From Comamonadaceae bacterium (GTDB lineage: Bacteria; Pseudomonadota; Gammaproteobacteria; Burkholderiales; Burkholderiaceae_C), in assembly GCA_947476285.1 (NCBI GenBank), contig CANJPU010000031.1:1-54226 (forward strand): DNA of 54,226 bases, in the 5' to 3' direction. Made by a program: the position numbers and the translations under genes. This document shows positions 26,092 through 34,882 of this stretch, one piece after another. The notes under the pieces were generated by a model. The model did no database searches. It was not told the origin of the DNA and saw only the letters and a program-made list of their open reading frames with translations. Every line of letters begins with the position of its first letter. Position 1 is the first letter of the stretch.

Positions 26092-27093
26092 ATGCAAACC
26101 ACCCATCCCCTCGCAAGCGGCCCGGCGGTATGGCGTGGCGACGAGATCGCCAACCATCCGGTACACCGCCTGACCCATGAGCAAGCCCGCGACATTCTGG
26201 CGGTGGCGCGCGCCCATGATGCAAGCCCTCGAACGCTGGCAAACACAGACTTCACGCACCTGCTGCCGTCCTTCGCGCCGATGATGCGACAGGTGCGCGA
26301 CGACGTGGCCAATGGCTGTGGCGTCTCCCTGGTGCGCGGCCTGCCTGTAGGCGAGATGACCGACGCGCAATGCGCGGTGGCCTACTGGGCGCTGGGCAAT
26401 TTTCTTGGCCAGGGCGTGGCGCAGAGCAGCTCGGGCGACTTGATCGGCTATGTGCAGGACCAGGACAACAAGATCCGCAGTTACCTCAATCGCTCGGGCT
26501 TGCGTTTTCATGTGGACTTGGCCGACATCGTGGGCCTGTTGTGCGTGCGCAGGGCCATGTCCGGCGGGCGCAGCATGATCGCCAGTTCGCTGGCCGTCTA
26601 CAACGAGATGGCATTGCAGCACCCGCATTATCTGGACGCTCTGGCCAGCGGATTTCGCTGGTCGCGCAACAACGAGGAAAGCCCGGGCGAGCCGCCCTAC
26701 AGCGCGGTCATACCAGTCTTCACTGTGGTGAACGGCGTGGTGAGCTGCCGCCTGAACACCAGCATGATTCGGCGCGGTGCGCAGGCCCTGGGCACTGAGC
26801 TCACACCGCTGCAAGACGAGGCGCTGCTCTTCTTCGAGGCCTGCGCCAATCGCCTTTGCTACTCCACGCTGATGGAGCCGGGGGACATTCAGTTTCTGAA
26901 CAACTACACCGTCTTGCACAGCCGCACCGAGTTTGAGAACTGGCCCGATCCGCAACAGCACAGGCTGCTGCTGCGCCTGTGGCTGCGCGATGACAACATA
27001 CGCGATTTCGGTCCGTACATGCAGCGAATGCGCGATGAGCCGCTTATCTACAACAAGCAGGGCCGCACGCCGCTGGAGCTGCTTTCCAAATAG
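26092..27093 (+). CDS. TauD-family 2-oxoglutarate dioxygenase, divergent type
   Basis: This 333-residue protein belongs to the TauD/TfdA clan but is only distantly like the other family members here. It has a longer N-terminus and the iron site HVD at 140-142 (RFHVDLADIVG), with distal His276 in VLHSRTEFENW followed by HRLLLRLWLRD (2-oxoglutarate Arg). Proteins of this shape are often annotated as gamma-butyrobetaine-hydroxylase-like or TauD domain proteins. It is eight bases after the CoA ligase. Substrate unknown; may hydroxylate the free acid or a conjugate. Confidence 0.83.
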   Translation: MQTTHPLASGPAVWRGDEIANHPVHRLTHEQARDILAVARAHDASPRTLANTDFTHLLPSFAPMMRQVRDDVANGCGVSLVRGLPVGEMTDAQCAVAYWALGNFLGQGVAQSSSGDLIGYVQDQDNKIRSYLNRSGLRFHVDLADIVGLLCVRRAMSGGRSMIASSLAVYNEMALQHPHYLDALASGFRWSRNNEESPGEPPYSAVIPVFTVVNGVVSCRLNTSMIRRGAQALGTELTPLQDEALLFFEACANRLCYSTLMEPGDIQFLNNYTVLHSRTEFENWPDPQQHRLLLRLWLRDDNIRDFGPYMQRMRDEPLIYNKQGRTPLELLSK

Positions 27094-27162
27094 CCTTGGC
27101 GGATGTCTTTGTTTCATTCCTTGCATTGCAGCCCGCCTGGCTTTCACAAGAGGAGACAGAAA

Positions 27163-28149
27163 ATGAGATTTGAAGACATCGCAAAACTCTCTTTTGGCGC
27201 GCTGTGCGTGCTTGTGTCATCTGCCCTGTGCAGTACCGTGCATGCGCAGGCCCAGCCCTACCCGGTGCGTCCCATCACACTGGTGGTGCCCACGCCGCCG
27301 GGCAACAGCACGGACATCGTCGGGCGCACAGCCGCGCAGCAGGCGTCCATCGCGCTGGGCGTGCCCTTCGTGATTGAGAACCGACCTGGCGCCTCCACTT
27401 TGCTGGCCTCTTCCTGGGTGGCACGCGCGCCGGCCGATGGCTACACGCTGCTGCTGATCTCCAGCGCAATGACGGGCGCACTGGCACTGGGCCGAGTGCC
27501 GCAGATCAGCCTGGACCAACTCGCACCCATCACCACCATCGCCAATGCGCCGCTGGCCCTGCTGGTGCGATCGACCGCGCCCTCGGGCAGCGTGGCGGAG
27601 TTCGTCAGCTATGCCAAGTCGGCCCCCGACAAAGTGAATTTGGGCACCAATGGCGTGGGCACTTCATCGCACCTCACGGCGGTGAAGTTCAGCATGGACG
27701 CGGGCTTTCCAGTGACCGACATTCCCTACCCCGGCATCGGCCAGGTGATACAAGAGTTGATGGCGGGCCGTGTGGACATGACCTTCGACACACTGACCAG
27801 CGCGCTGGGCCATGTCAAATCCGGCCGCGTCAAATTGATGGCCGTGACCAGCAAGGAGCGCAGCGCGGCATCGCCTGAGACGCCAACCCTGCGCGAGTTG
27901 GGTTACCCCGATGTGGTGTACACGCCCTGGTGGGGCATCGCCGCGCCAGCGGGCACGCCCGAGACCATCTTGCGCCAGCTTGAAAAAGCCTTTGTGGATG
28001 CCGGCCAAAATGTGCAGGTGCGCGAGCGTCTGATCGCCGCCGGCACCAACCCCTTGTTCAGCCCGCGCAGCGAGGCCACGGCCACCATGAAGGACGACCT
28101 GGCCTACTGGACCACGATCATCCGCAAGGCGGGGATCAAGGTGCAGTGA
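27163..28149 (+). CDS. Bug/TctC-family periplasmic solute-binding protein
   Basis: This is a 328-residue Bug receptor, last gene of the 16165-28149 operon. It has a signal peptide of about 28 residues (cleavage after VHA), then QPYPVRPITLVVPTPPGNST, ENRPGASTLL and ADGYTLLL. ATG 27163 is supported by AGAGGAGA. An in-frame extension to 27103 lacks signal-peptide character. Its 3' end overlaps the convergent dehydrogenase gene by 14 bases, leaving no room for an independent terminator. Confidence 0.9.
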   Translation: MRFEDIAKLSFGALCVLVSSALCSTVHAQAQPYPVRPITLVVPTPPGNSTDIVGRTAAQQASIALGVPFVIENRPGASTLLASSWVARAPADGYTLLLISSAMTGALALGRVPQISLDQLAPITTIANAPLALLVRSTAPSGSVAEFVSYAKSAPDKVNLGTNGVGTSSHLTAVKFSMDAGFPVTDIPYPGIGQVIQELMAGRVDMTFDTLTSALGHVKSGRVKLMAVTSKERSAASPETPTLRELGYPDVVYTPWWGIAAPAGTPETILRQLEKAFVDAGQNVQVRERLIAAGTNPLFSPRSEATATMKDDLAYWTTIIRKAGIKVQ

Positions 28150-29146
28150 CCCTAGAAACGTTTGGCAGCAGTTCAGGATTCATGATATCCGTCGGCTTGC
28201 CATCCAGGTAGGCCAGCACATTGCGCACAGCCGGCTGCAGCAGCCACTCATAGCCCTCATGGGTAAAGCCGCCCATGTGAGGCTGCAGCAGCACTTTCTC
28301 GTGGGTGCGCGTCCAGTGATCCACTGGCGGTGGCTCTCCCCAGAAGACGTCAAGACCTGCGCCAGCAATGGTGCCGGCATCAAGCGCTTCGCGCAGTGCC
28401 TGCTCGTCCACAATGGCGGCGCGGGCGGTATTGATGAAGAGTGCATCGCTGCGCATCATCGCGAACTCTTCGCGCCCTATCATGCTGCGGCTTTGCGCGG
28501 TGGCATTGGCATGCAGGCTCACCACATGCGATTGGCGCAGCAGCTCTTGCAGGCTCACCGCCTGCGCACCCCAGAGCGAGGCGCGCTCCTGGGTGAGTCT
28601 GGGGCTCCAGGCCAGCACCTTCATGTCCATGGCCACACCCATTTGCGCCACCGGCGAACCAACCCGGCCCAGGCCAATGACGCCCAGCGTCTTCCCAGCC
28701 AAACCGAAACCGATGCGCGATTGCCAGCCGCCGCTGCGCATATGGGCGTCGTTTTGCACCGTGTGCCGGGCCAGGCCCAGGATCAGCGCCCACACCAGCT
28801 CGGCCGTGGCCCTGTGAATGACCTGCGGCACATCGAGCGCCTGCGGACGGCACACCAAAATACCCGCGCGGGTGGCCGCCGGCAGATCGACATGCGGATC
28901 GAGCCTTGGGCCGCAGACTGACAGGAGCTTCAAGTCCGGCAGGCGCGAGAGCACACTCTCGGTGAACATCACCCGGTCGCGAATCGTGATCGCAATCTGC
29001 GCTCCCGCCAAGCGACTGGCCAGCTCTGCTTCAGATTTCGCTTTGTCGGTGAAGATGCGCAACTCGCATCGCTCGGCCAGCTCTTTGACGCAATCGAGCG
29101 TGCGCGCATGGTCCAGATAGTCTTCCATCAGCACGACGCGTGTCAT
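28136..29146 (-). CDS. D-isomer-specific 2-hydroxyacid dehydrogenase
   Basis: This is a 336-residue NAD(P)-dependent dehydrogenase, paralogous to that at 20834. It has VIGLGRVGSPVA near residue 150, the active-site Arg in INTARAAIVDE, Glu in FWGEPPPVDHW and His in QPHMGGFT. ATG 29146 follows AAGGTG; GTG 29152 is an alternative start. It forms a two-gene minus unit with the upstream Bug gene (39 bases apart) and converges on the plus operon with overlapping 3' ends. Confidence 0.9.
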   Translation of the reverse strand: MTRVVLMEDYLDHARTLDCVKELAERCELRIFTDKAKSEAELASRLAGAQIAITIRDRVMFTESVLSRLPDLKLLSVCGPRLDPHVDLPAATRAGILVCRPQALDVPQVIHRATAELVWALILGLARHTVQNDAHMRSGGWQSRIGFGLAGKTLGVIGLGRVGSPVAQMGVAMDMKVLAWSPRLTQERASLWGAQAVSLQELLRQSHVVSLHANATAQSRSMIGREEFAMMRSDALFINTARAAIVDEQALREALDAGTIAGAGLDVFWGEPPPVDHWTRTHEKVLLQPHMGGFTHEGYEWLLQPAVRNVLAYLDGKPTDIMNPELLPNVSRVTAP

Positions 29147-29184
29147 GTTCACACCTTTGAAAAGAGAGCGGGTGCCCCAAGAAC

Positions 29185-30150
29185 TTACTGCGGAGCCAGG
29201 CCGATCTTCTTGGCGACATCGGCCAGAAACTTGGCCTCATCGTTCAATGCCTTGGCTGCGACTTCGGGACTTTGCTCGACGATCTCGAAACCCATCTTTG
29301 CGATGCGTGCCTTGATGTCAGGATCTTTGAGCGCGCGCGATGCCGCCGCATAGAGCTTGTCAGCAGCGAACTTGGGCGTGCCGGCCGGCACATTGAATGA
29401 GTAAGCCAGACCGCGTATCTGCGGATAGCCCAGCTCCTTGAAGGTGGGCACATCGGGCATGCTGGCCACGCGTTTCTCGCCGGTGACTGCGATCGGACGG
29501 AACTTCTCGCCGAAAGTCTTTGCGGCCGATTCAGGTATCAGGCCCATCTGAACTTCGTTGGCCACGATGGCCTGCATGTAGGGCCCGCCGCCCGGATAAG
29601 GCACATGCACGATCTCCAGGCCGATCTCGCGAATCAAGGCCTCGATCGGCAAGCGCACGGTGGGCGCGGGAGCGCCGTAGTTGAGCTTGCGCGGATTGGC
29701 CTTTGCATAGGCGACGAACTCGGTGAAATTCTTCCAGGGCGCAATGGCTGGCGAGCCAAAGATGTACGGCCCCTCGATCAGCCCGATGAGCGGCGGGATG
29801 TCCTTGAGTGGATCGAAGCGCAGCTCTTTCACAGTCACAGGCAAGCTAGCCAGTGCGGTCACCGCGGTTGACACCAGTATGTAGCCGTCGGCTGGTTGCT
29901 TGGCCACGTATTCAAGGCCGATGATCGCGTTGGCACCGGGCTTGTTTTCCACCACGATGGGTTGGCCCAGTGTCTTGGCCATCTCGGTTGCCATGACACG
30001 GCCCAGAATGTCCGCGATGGTGCCGGGGGTGTTGGCCACAATCATGCGAATGGGCCGGGTGGGGAAATCCTGGGCGATGGCCAGTGCTGGCGCCAATGCG
30101 CACAAGACGGCGGCAACACAGGTGCGAACGAAAGCGCTTGCGATGAACAT
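29185..30150 (-). CDS. Bug/TctC-family periplasmic solute-binding protein
   Basis: This is a 321-residue Bug receptor with a signal peptide of about 26 residues (ALAIA-QDFP) and the conserved FPTRPIRMIVANTPGTIAD, PGANAIIG and ADGYILV. In the last motif the usual Thr is Ile. ATG 30150 has AAGGGA upstream; the longer frame to 30309 is not signal-like. Paired with a 2-hydroxyacid dehydrogenase, so it may deliver a 2-hydroxy or 2-oxo acid (inference). Divergent from the next Bug gene across 224 bases. Confidence 0.9.
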   Translation of the reverse strand: MFIASAFVRTCVAAVLCALAPALAIAQDFPTRPIRMIVANTPGTIADILGRVMATEMAKTLGQPIVVENKPGANAIIGLEYVAKQPADGYILVSTAVTALASLPVTVKELRFDPLKDIPPLIGLIEGPYIFGSPAIAPWKNFTEFVAYAKANPRKLNYGAPAPTVRLPIEALIREIGLEIVHVPYPGGGPYMQAIVANEVQMGLIPESAAKTFGEKFRPIAVTGEKRVASMPDVPTFKELGYPQIRGLAYSFNVPAGTPKFAADKLYAAASRALKDPDIKARIAKMGFEIVEQSPEVAAKALNDEAKFLADVAKKIGLAPQ

Positions 30151-30374
30151 CGTCGTCCCTTGGGAGAGTTGGCGCTCGATACTAACCGGATTGGGTCTGC
30201 GATTCCATAGTGAAATCCATGGGGCGTCTGCGCTTACTGCCGTGCTTGCGCCAGAGGGGCAATGAGTGATTGCCCCATCGCGCGCGTTCAGAATGGGCCG
30301 GATAATCAAGCGGCGCCAATCCGAGCTGCGATTGCCGCGACCGAGATTGATCCAATCCCTTGAGGCACCTACTC

Positions 30375-31337
30375 ATGAACCTATTCATTCGCATACTGGC
30401 CTGTCTACTGTTCTTTAGTTTGAGCACCGCAGCCCAGGCGCAATTTCCTGATCGACCCATTCGCGTGGTGGTGCCATTGGCCCCGGGCGGCACCGGTGAC
30501 ATCTTCATGCGCGCCCTCAGCAAGGAACTCGGCCCGGTGTGGAAGCAGCCCATCGTGATTGACAACAAACCCGGCGCCGGCACCACACTGGGCGCCGAGA
30601 TCGTGGCCAAGGCGCCGCCCGATGGCTACACGCTGCTGCTCAACGTGGTCACTGGCTCAATCGGTCAAAGCGCCTACCCCAAGCTCGGCTATGACCCGAT
30701 ACGCGACTTCGCCCCAATCACACTGGGTTTCCAGACGCCCTTCGTGCTGGCGGTCAACCCATCGCTGCCCGTGGGCAGCGTGGCCGAGCTGATCGCCTAT
30801 GCCAAGGCCAACCCCGGCAAGCTCAACTTTGGCTCGGGCGGCAACGGCACCATGTCGCACATGTCGCTTGAGCTTCTTAAAACCGTGGCCGGCATCGACA
30901 TCGTGCATGTGCCATTCAAGGGTTCGAGCCCGGCGGCCGCAGCCCTGGTGGGCGGGCAACTCGACGGCATGTTCGACGCGCCGCCGGCGATGCTGCCATT
31001 TGTGAAGGCAGGCAAACTCAAGGCCCTGGCCGTCACCACCCGCACCCGCGCATCGAGCGCGCCGCAAGTGCCCACCATGATTGAGGCAGGCCTACCCGGC
31101 TACGAGGTGGGCGTATGGTTCGGCCTGGTCGCACCGGCAAACACGCCTGCCGACATCGTGCAAAAAATCAACGCCGACATCGTCCGGGCCCTGGCCAACC
31201 CCGCCCTGATTGAAAGCCTGGCCCAGCAGGGCATGGACGTGCGCACCATGCGCCCCGATGAGTTCGGCGCCTACATGCGCAGTGAGAACGTGAAGTGGAC
31301 CGGCGTGGTGAGGGCGGCGAAGATTCGGTTTGATTGA
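30375..31337 (+). CDS. Bug/TctC-family periplasmic solute-binding protein
   Basis: This is a 320-residue Bug receptor with a signal peptide of about 22 residues (AAQA-QFPD), FPDRPIRVVVPLAPGGTGD, PGAGTTLG, PDGYTLLL and NFGSGGNGTMSH. It is a single plus-strand gene between two minus-strand units. ATG 30375 places the signal peptide at the N-terminus; a TTG at 30360 would add five residues. A 9-base-pair hairpin at 31347-31382 follows immediately and may end transcription. Confidence 0.9.
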   Translation: MNLFIRILACLLFFSLSTAAQAQFPDRPIRVVVPLAPGGTGDIFMRALSKELGPVWKQPIVIDNKPGAGTTLGAEIVAKAPPDGYTLLLNVVTGSIGQSAYPKLGYDPIRDFAPITLGFQTPFVLAVNPSLPVGSVAELIAYAKANPGKLNFGSGGNGTMSHMSLELLKTVAGIDIVHVPFKGSSPAAAALVGGQLDGMFDAPPAMLPFVKAGKLKALAVTTRTRASSAPQVPTMIEAGLPGYEVGVWFGLVAPANTPADIVQKINADIVRALANPALIESLAQQGMDVRTMRPDEFGAYMRSENVKWTGVVRAAKIRFD

Positions 31338-31346
31338 TCTTGCGTT

Positions 31347-31382
31347 GTCGGTGCGCCATGACGGCCTCTCAGCCGCACCGAC
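31347..31382. terminator. Hairpin between convergent genes, candidate terminator
   Basis: GTCGGTGCG at 31347-31355 and CGCACCGAC at 31374-31382 form a perfect nine-pair stem with an 18-base loop. It lies between the convergent Bug gene (ends 31337) and dioxygenase gene (ends 31382), the only sizeable gap among the convergent pairs here. No T-run follows on either strand, so intrinsic termination would be weak. Confidence 0.4.
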
Positions 31383-32233
31383 TAGCCCAGAGCCACCCCT
31401 GACACAGTAGCCCGGCGCATCACCCGCCGTTGCTGCGGCGAATAATCAAACGTCGCCTTGTGCAGCGTGCTGCGGTTGTCCCATATCAGCAGATCACCCG
31501 GCGACCAGGAATAGTTGAAAAGAAACTGCGGGCTGAGGCTGTGCTCTCGCAACTGGTTTAACAAGGCACTGCTCTCGTCGGGCGCCAGGCCTTCGATGCC
31601 AGTGGTGTAGCCCTCGCTCAGATACAAATGCCTTCGGCCAGTGGCCGGATGGCGGACAGCAACCGGGTGTGACACCGGCGGATACTCCAGTGTGCGCTTG
31701 GCGAATTCTTCCGCGTTCTCTGTCTTGACGCCGTAGCGGTGGTAGAGGCTGTGCACCGCGCGCAAGTTGTCTATGCGCTGCTTTGTGGCCTGGGGCAATG
31801 CGTCGTAGGCCGCACCCATGTCGGCGAAGACGGTGTCGCCAAGGGCCACACCATGGGTCTGCGGCACCTCAATGGCATAGAGCAGCGAATACGCATGCGG
31901 CGTCTTGATGTAGGCGCCATCGGTGTGCCAGAAAATGCCTGCGTCCATGCTGCCCAGAGGCTTTCCGTTCTCGGTGACGTTAGACACATAGAACAGCTCT
32001 GGATAATCGGTGGACAGCGCTTCCTTGATGAATATTTTCTGCAGTTCACCAAAGCGTCTGGCGAAAGCAACTTGCTCAGCCTGATTCAGTGTCTGCCCTT
32101 TGATCGAGACAAAACCACGCTCATGCAAAAGATCGAGCACGCTGCGAAAGTCTTCGTCGCTGATGTTGACGGAGCTTATGCCGCGAACCGTGGCGCCGAA
32201 ATTGCGCTCGGGCTTTTCAATGCTCATGCCCAT
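31382..32233 (-). CDS. TauD/TfdA-family 2-oxoglutarate dioxygenase
   Basis: This is a 283-residue Fe(II)/2-oxoglutarate dioxygenase. It has iron ligands HTD at 103-105 (IFWHTDGAY), distal His258 in DNRSTLHKATFDY and the RRVMRRATV segment. The N-terminal FGATVRGISS is a degenerate form of the usual LGAEVxG strand. ATG 32233 has AAGGAACA upstream; ATG 32227 is also possible. It is second in a two-gene operon after another, only moderately similar, TauD gene, so the two are probably not alleles of one function. Confidence 0.88.
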   Translation of the reverse strand: MGMSIEKPERNFGATVRGISSVNISDEDFRSVLDLLHERGFVSIKGQTLNQAEQVAFARRFGELQKIFIKEALSTDYPELFYVSNVTENGKPLGSMDAGIFWHTDGAYIKTPHAYSLLYAIEVPQTHGVALGDTVFADMGAAYDALPQATKQRIDNLRAVHSLYHRYGVKTENAEEFAKRTLEYPPVSHPVAVRHPATGRRHLYLSEGYTTGIEGLAPDESSALLNQLREHSLSPQFLFNYSWSPGDLLIWDNRSTLHKATFDYSPQQRRVMRRATVSGVALG

Positions 32234-32267
32234 GGCTTGTTCCTTGATCGAATGCAAATGCAGACAC

Positions 32268-33188
32268 TCACACCGGCACAGGCCCCATGACGCCAGCGCG
32301 GTGGAGCTTGCGCGGAATGTCGCCGTAGTCAAACATCGCCAGATGCTGCAGCGCGCAGTTGTCCCAGATCACCAGATCGCCCGGCCGCCAGCTATGGCGA
32401 TACACGAACTCGGGCCGCGCCAAGTGCTGGAAGAGCATCTCCAGCAACTCGCTGCTCTCCTGCGCCGGCAGACCGACGATCTCCTTGGTGTGGCCTTCGG
32501 TGACGAACAGGCACAGGCGACCATTGATCGGGTGACGCCGCACCACCGGGTGCTGCACATCAGGCAGGGCAGCCTTTTGTTCGGCGGTGAGTTCGGCACG
32601 CTTGAGCTGGCCCTTGGTACGCTTCTTCTCGATGTGGTGAACAAAGCTGTGCACCGCTTTCAGGCCGAGCAGCTTCTTCTTCAGCGCATCGGGCAGCGCG
32701 TCGTAGGCGCTCCATGCGCTGCTGAACATCGTGTCGCCCAGCACCTTGCCATCCTTGCTTGGAATGTCCACGCCGTATAGCAGCGTGTACATATCGGGTT
32801 GTGCCAGGTAGGAGGCGTCTGTGTGCCACAGCATGCCGGCGTCCGCAATGCCGATGGCCTGGCCGTCCTTCACGATGTTGGACACGATGGACAGTTCGGG
32901 TCGATCGCCCACCGCATAACGGTTGTAGAAGGATGTGCGCAGCTCGCCCAGGCGCGCGCTGAAGTCAGTTTGCTGGCGCGGTGTGATGTGCTGATCGCGC
33001 AGCACGATCACCGAATGCTGGTGCAAGGCGTCACGCACGAACGCAAAGGCTGCATCGTCCACGCCGGCGGCAATGTCCACGCCCAGCACTTGCGCGCCTA
33101 TGAGGCCACCAAGCGGCACGACCGACATGCCGCCGCCCGCCTGGTGAGAAGGAGATGACTTCTCGCGAAGGGAGATTGAATTGTCCAT
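32268..33188 (-). CDS. TauD/TfdA-family 2-oxoglutarate dioxygenase
   Basis: This is a 306-residue Fe(II)/2-oxoglutarate dioxygenase with a roughly 20-residue N-terminal extension before LGGLIGAQVLGVDIA. Iron ligands are HTD at 122-124 (MLWHTDASY) and His282 in DNCALQHLAMFDY, followed by RKLHR. ATG 33188 has TAGGAG upstream. A good sigma70-type promoter lies at 33272-33300, giving a leader of about 77 bases. Heads a two-gene operon with the dioxygenase at 31382. Confidence 0.9.
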   Translation of the reverse strand: MDNSISLREKSSPSHQAGGGMSVVPLGGLIGAQVLGVDIAAGVDDAAFAFVRDALHQHSVIVLRDQHITPRQQTDFSARLGELRTSFYNRYAVGDRPELSIVSNIVKDGQAIGIADAGMLWHTDASYLAQPDMYTLLYGVDIPSKDGKVLGDTMFSSAWSAYDALPDALKKKLLGLKAVHSFVHHIEKKRTKGQLKRAELTAEQKAALPDVQHPVVRRHPINGRLCLFVTEGHTKEIVGLPAQESSELLEMLFQHLARPEFVYRHSWRPGDLVIWDNCALQHLAMFDYGDIPRKLHRAGVMGPVPV

Positions 33189-33271
33189 GCGGGCTCCTAA
33201 AGTTCAGATCAAAGGGTGGACTGGGCAGGACACAACAGCGAGACGCTGGCATGCCGGTGCGGACTGCGAAA

Positions 33272-33300
33272 ACTATAAGCCATGTAAGTTGCGCTCGCAA
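33272..33300 (-). promoter_or_regulatory. Sigma70-type promoter with overlapping dyad
   Basis: On the minus strand TTGCGA (33300-33295), a 17-base spacer and TATAGT (33277-33272) form a promoter reading toward the dioxygenase at 33188. The dyad GTTGCG-CT-CGCAAC at 33288-33301 covers the -35 box and could be an operator, so binding there would block RNA polymerase. No regulator is encoded next to it. Confidence 0.6.
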
Positions 33301-33319
33301 CCCGAGGCAAAGGCTGACT

Positions 33320-34183
33320 TCATCGAAGACCGTACTCTTTCTTGTGCTGGTCAAAGTGCGACTGCCGCGTCACGCGGGCCATGAGCTGCGCGCTGGCCAG
33401 CCCGGTCAACTGCGCAGGCGTCGCGCCATCGCGCACGGCCTTCATCGTGTCGTGCAGTGCCTGCACCGCAGCGCTGAAGGGCTGGTGGCCGGCCATGCGG
33501 ATTTTCACTCGGCGGCTGGCAAGATAAGCCGTATCGGACAGACTGGCATGGGCCGCAGCCAGAACCAGCGGGAGCTTGACTGCAGCGGAGATCGCATCGA
33601 GCTGCTCGCGCGTGCTCAGGCCCGGCACGAAGAGCGCATCCACCCCTGCGGCCTCATAGGCCTGCAGCCGGGCGATGGCGTCGTCTAAGCCGGTGAGGGA
33701 TGCCGCGCTGGTGCGGCCCATCACCAGCATGCCATCTGGCTCGCGCTCGCGCACCGCCGCTCGCATCTTGCCAACGCCCTCTTCCAGCGAGATCAACTGG
33801 GCCGGGGCATCGCCTTGAAATGGCGCGGGCAGCAGCGTGTCCTCGATGGTCACGCCGGCCGCGCCGGCTGCCTGCAACTCCTGCACGGTGCGCGCCACAT
33901 TGAGCGCATTGCCATAGCCATGATCGGCATCGACCATCACGCACAATCGCCCCGCCCTGCACACGCGCCGGGTCTGCTCGGCCAGCTCTGTCAGGGTGAT
34001 GAGGGTGAGGTCGGGGTCCCCCAGAACGGCGAACGAGGCGACCGAGCCGCCCATCAAGCCGACTTCAAAGCCCAGATCATCGGCCAGCCGGGCCGAGACC
34101 GGATCGAACACCGAGCTGGCTGTGATGCAGTCGGAACCGGCCAGTATCTGGCGCAGGCGTGCGCGTCGTCGTTGAGCAGTCAT
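33320..34183 (-). CDS. PEP mutase/isocitrate lyase-family lyase, oxaloacetate decarboxylase-like
   Basis: This 287-residue alpha/beta-barrel enzyme belongs to the PEP mutase/isocitrate lyase superfamily. Resemblance is closest to the Pseudomonas oxaloacetate decarboxylase type: ITASSVFDPVSARLADDLG, GGSVASFAVLG, then VDADHGYGNALN (Mg ligands Asp85/Asp87) and GVTIEDTLLPAPF. Other family members cleave 2,3-dimethylmalate or carboxyphosphonates, so the substrate is tentative. ATG 34183 is one base after the RraA-like stop, so the two are coupled. The partner RraA family also acts on oxaloacetate or 4-hydroxy-4-methyl-2-oxoglutarate, supporting a joint C4-acid step. Confidence 0.85.
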   Translation of the reverse strand: MTAQRRRARLRQILAGSDCITASSVFDPVSARLADDLGFEVGLMGGSVASFAVLGDPDLTLITLTELAEQTRRVCRAGRLCVMVDADHGYGNALNVARTVQELQAAGAAGVTIEDTLLPAPFQGDAPAQLISLEEGVGKMRAAVREREPDGMLVMGRTSAASLTGLDDAIARLQAYEAAGVDALFVPGLSTREQLDAISAAVKLPLVLAAAHASLSDTAYLASRRVKIRMAGHQPFSAAVQALHDTMKAVRDGATPAQLTGLASAQLMARVTRQSHFDQHKKEYGLR

Positions 34184-34184
34184 A

Positions 34185-34859
34185 TCAGGAGAGTTTGGCC
34201 AAGGCTTGATCGATCCATCCACGGTCCCAATTGCCCTGGGCGATTTGTACTTCCCATGATTGCTCCATGCGCAGCTTCTCTTGCGCGACTGCCAGGACCT
34301 GCGCCACGCTTTCACGTGGCACGACGACCACGCCGTCATGGTCACCCACCACCAAGTCACCGGATGCGATGGAGATGCCGCCGCAGGCGATGGGGTAGCC
34401 GATCTCACCCGGACCGGTCTTGAAAGGACCATTGGGAGATATGCCGCGGGCCACCACCGCCAGATCGGTGGCGGCCAGTTCCTGCACATCGCGCACCGCG
34501 CCATCGACCACCAGTGCTTCGATTCGGCGGAACACCGCGTACTTGGTCATCATGCCGCCGACCATGGCCACATTGAGCCCACCGCCAGCATCGACCACCA
34601 CCACATCGCCCGGCTGCGCCAGATCGATGGCCTTGGCCAAGAAGAGGTTGTCACCGGGGCGCACCCGCACTGTCAGGGCCGGGCCAGCGAATGTCTTGGT
34701 GCGGCCGTAGTGGAGGAAGCCGCCGCTCAATCCCTGCAGCCGGTTGCATGCGTCGCCGATGACGGCCGCCGGTATGCCACGTGCGATCTGCACGGCGTGC
34801 GCATCGACGCGCTGAAAATCGCCCGTGATGCGCAGGCCGAGCTTGTTGAGGTGTTGCAT
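34185..34859 (-). CDS. RraA-like / 4-hydroxy-4-methyl-2-oxoglutarate aldolase family protein
   Basis: This is a 224-residue RraA-fold protein. The family includes 4-hydroxy-4-methyl-2-oxoglutarate aldolase/oxaloacetate decarboxylase of aromatic catabolism and the RNase E inhibitor RraA. The key VDGAVRD motif (Arg123, Asp124) of catalytic members is present, with GDACNRLQGL near the N-terminus and VVGDHDGVVVVPRE. In this catabolic operon an aldolase/decarboxylase role is likelier than RNase regulation. ATG 34859 begins 24 bases after the TauD stop. Confidence 0.87.
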   Translation of the reverse strand: MQHLNKLGLRITGDFQRVDAHAVQIARGIPAAVIGDACNRLQGLSGGFLHYGRTKTFAGPALTVRVRPGDNLFLAKAIDLAQPGDVVVVDAGGGLNVAMVGGMMTKYAVFRRIEALVVDGAVRDVQELAATDLAVVARGISPNGPFKTGPGEIGYPIACGGISIASGDLVVGDHDGVVVVPRESVAQVLAVAQEKLRMEQSWEVQIAQGNWDRGWIDQALAKLS

Positions 34860-34882
34860 GGTGTGCTTGGTCAACACTGTGT

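Noticed and set aside
24572..26242. 556-codon minus-strand open frame
   Set aside because: Antisense of the second CoA ligase; long only because of high GC content.
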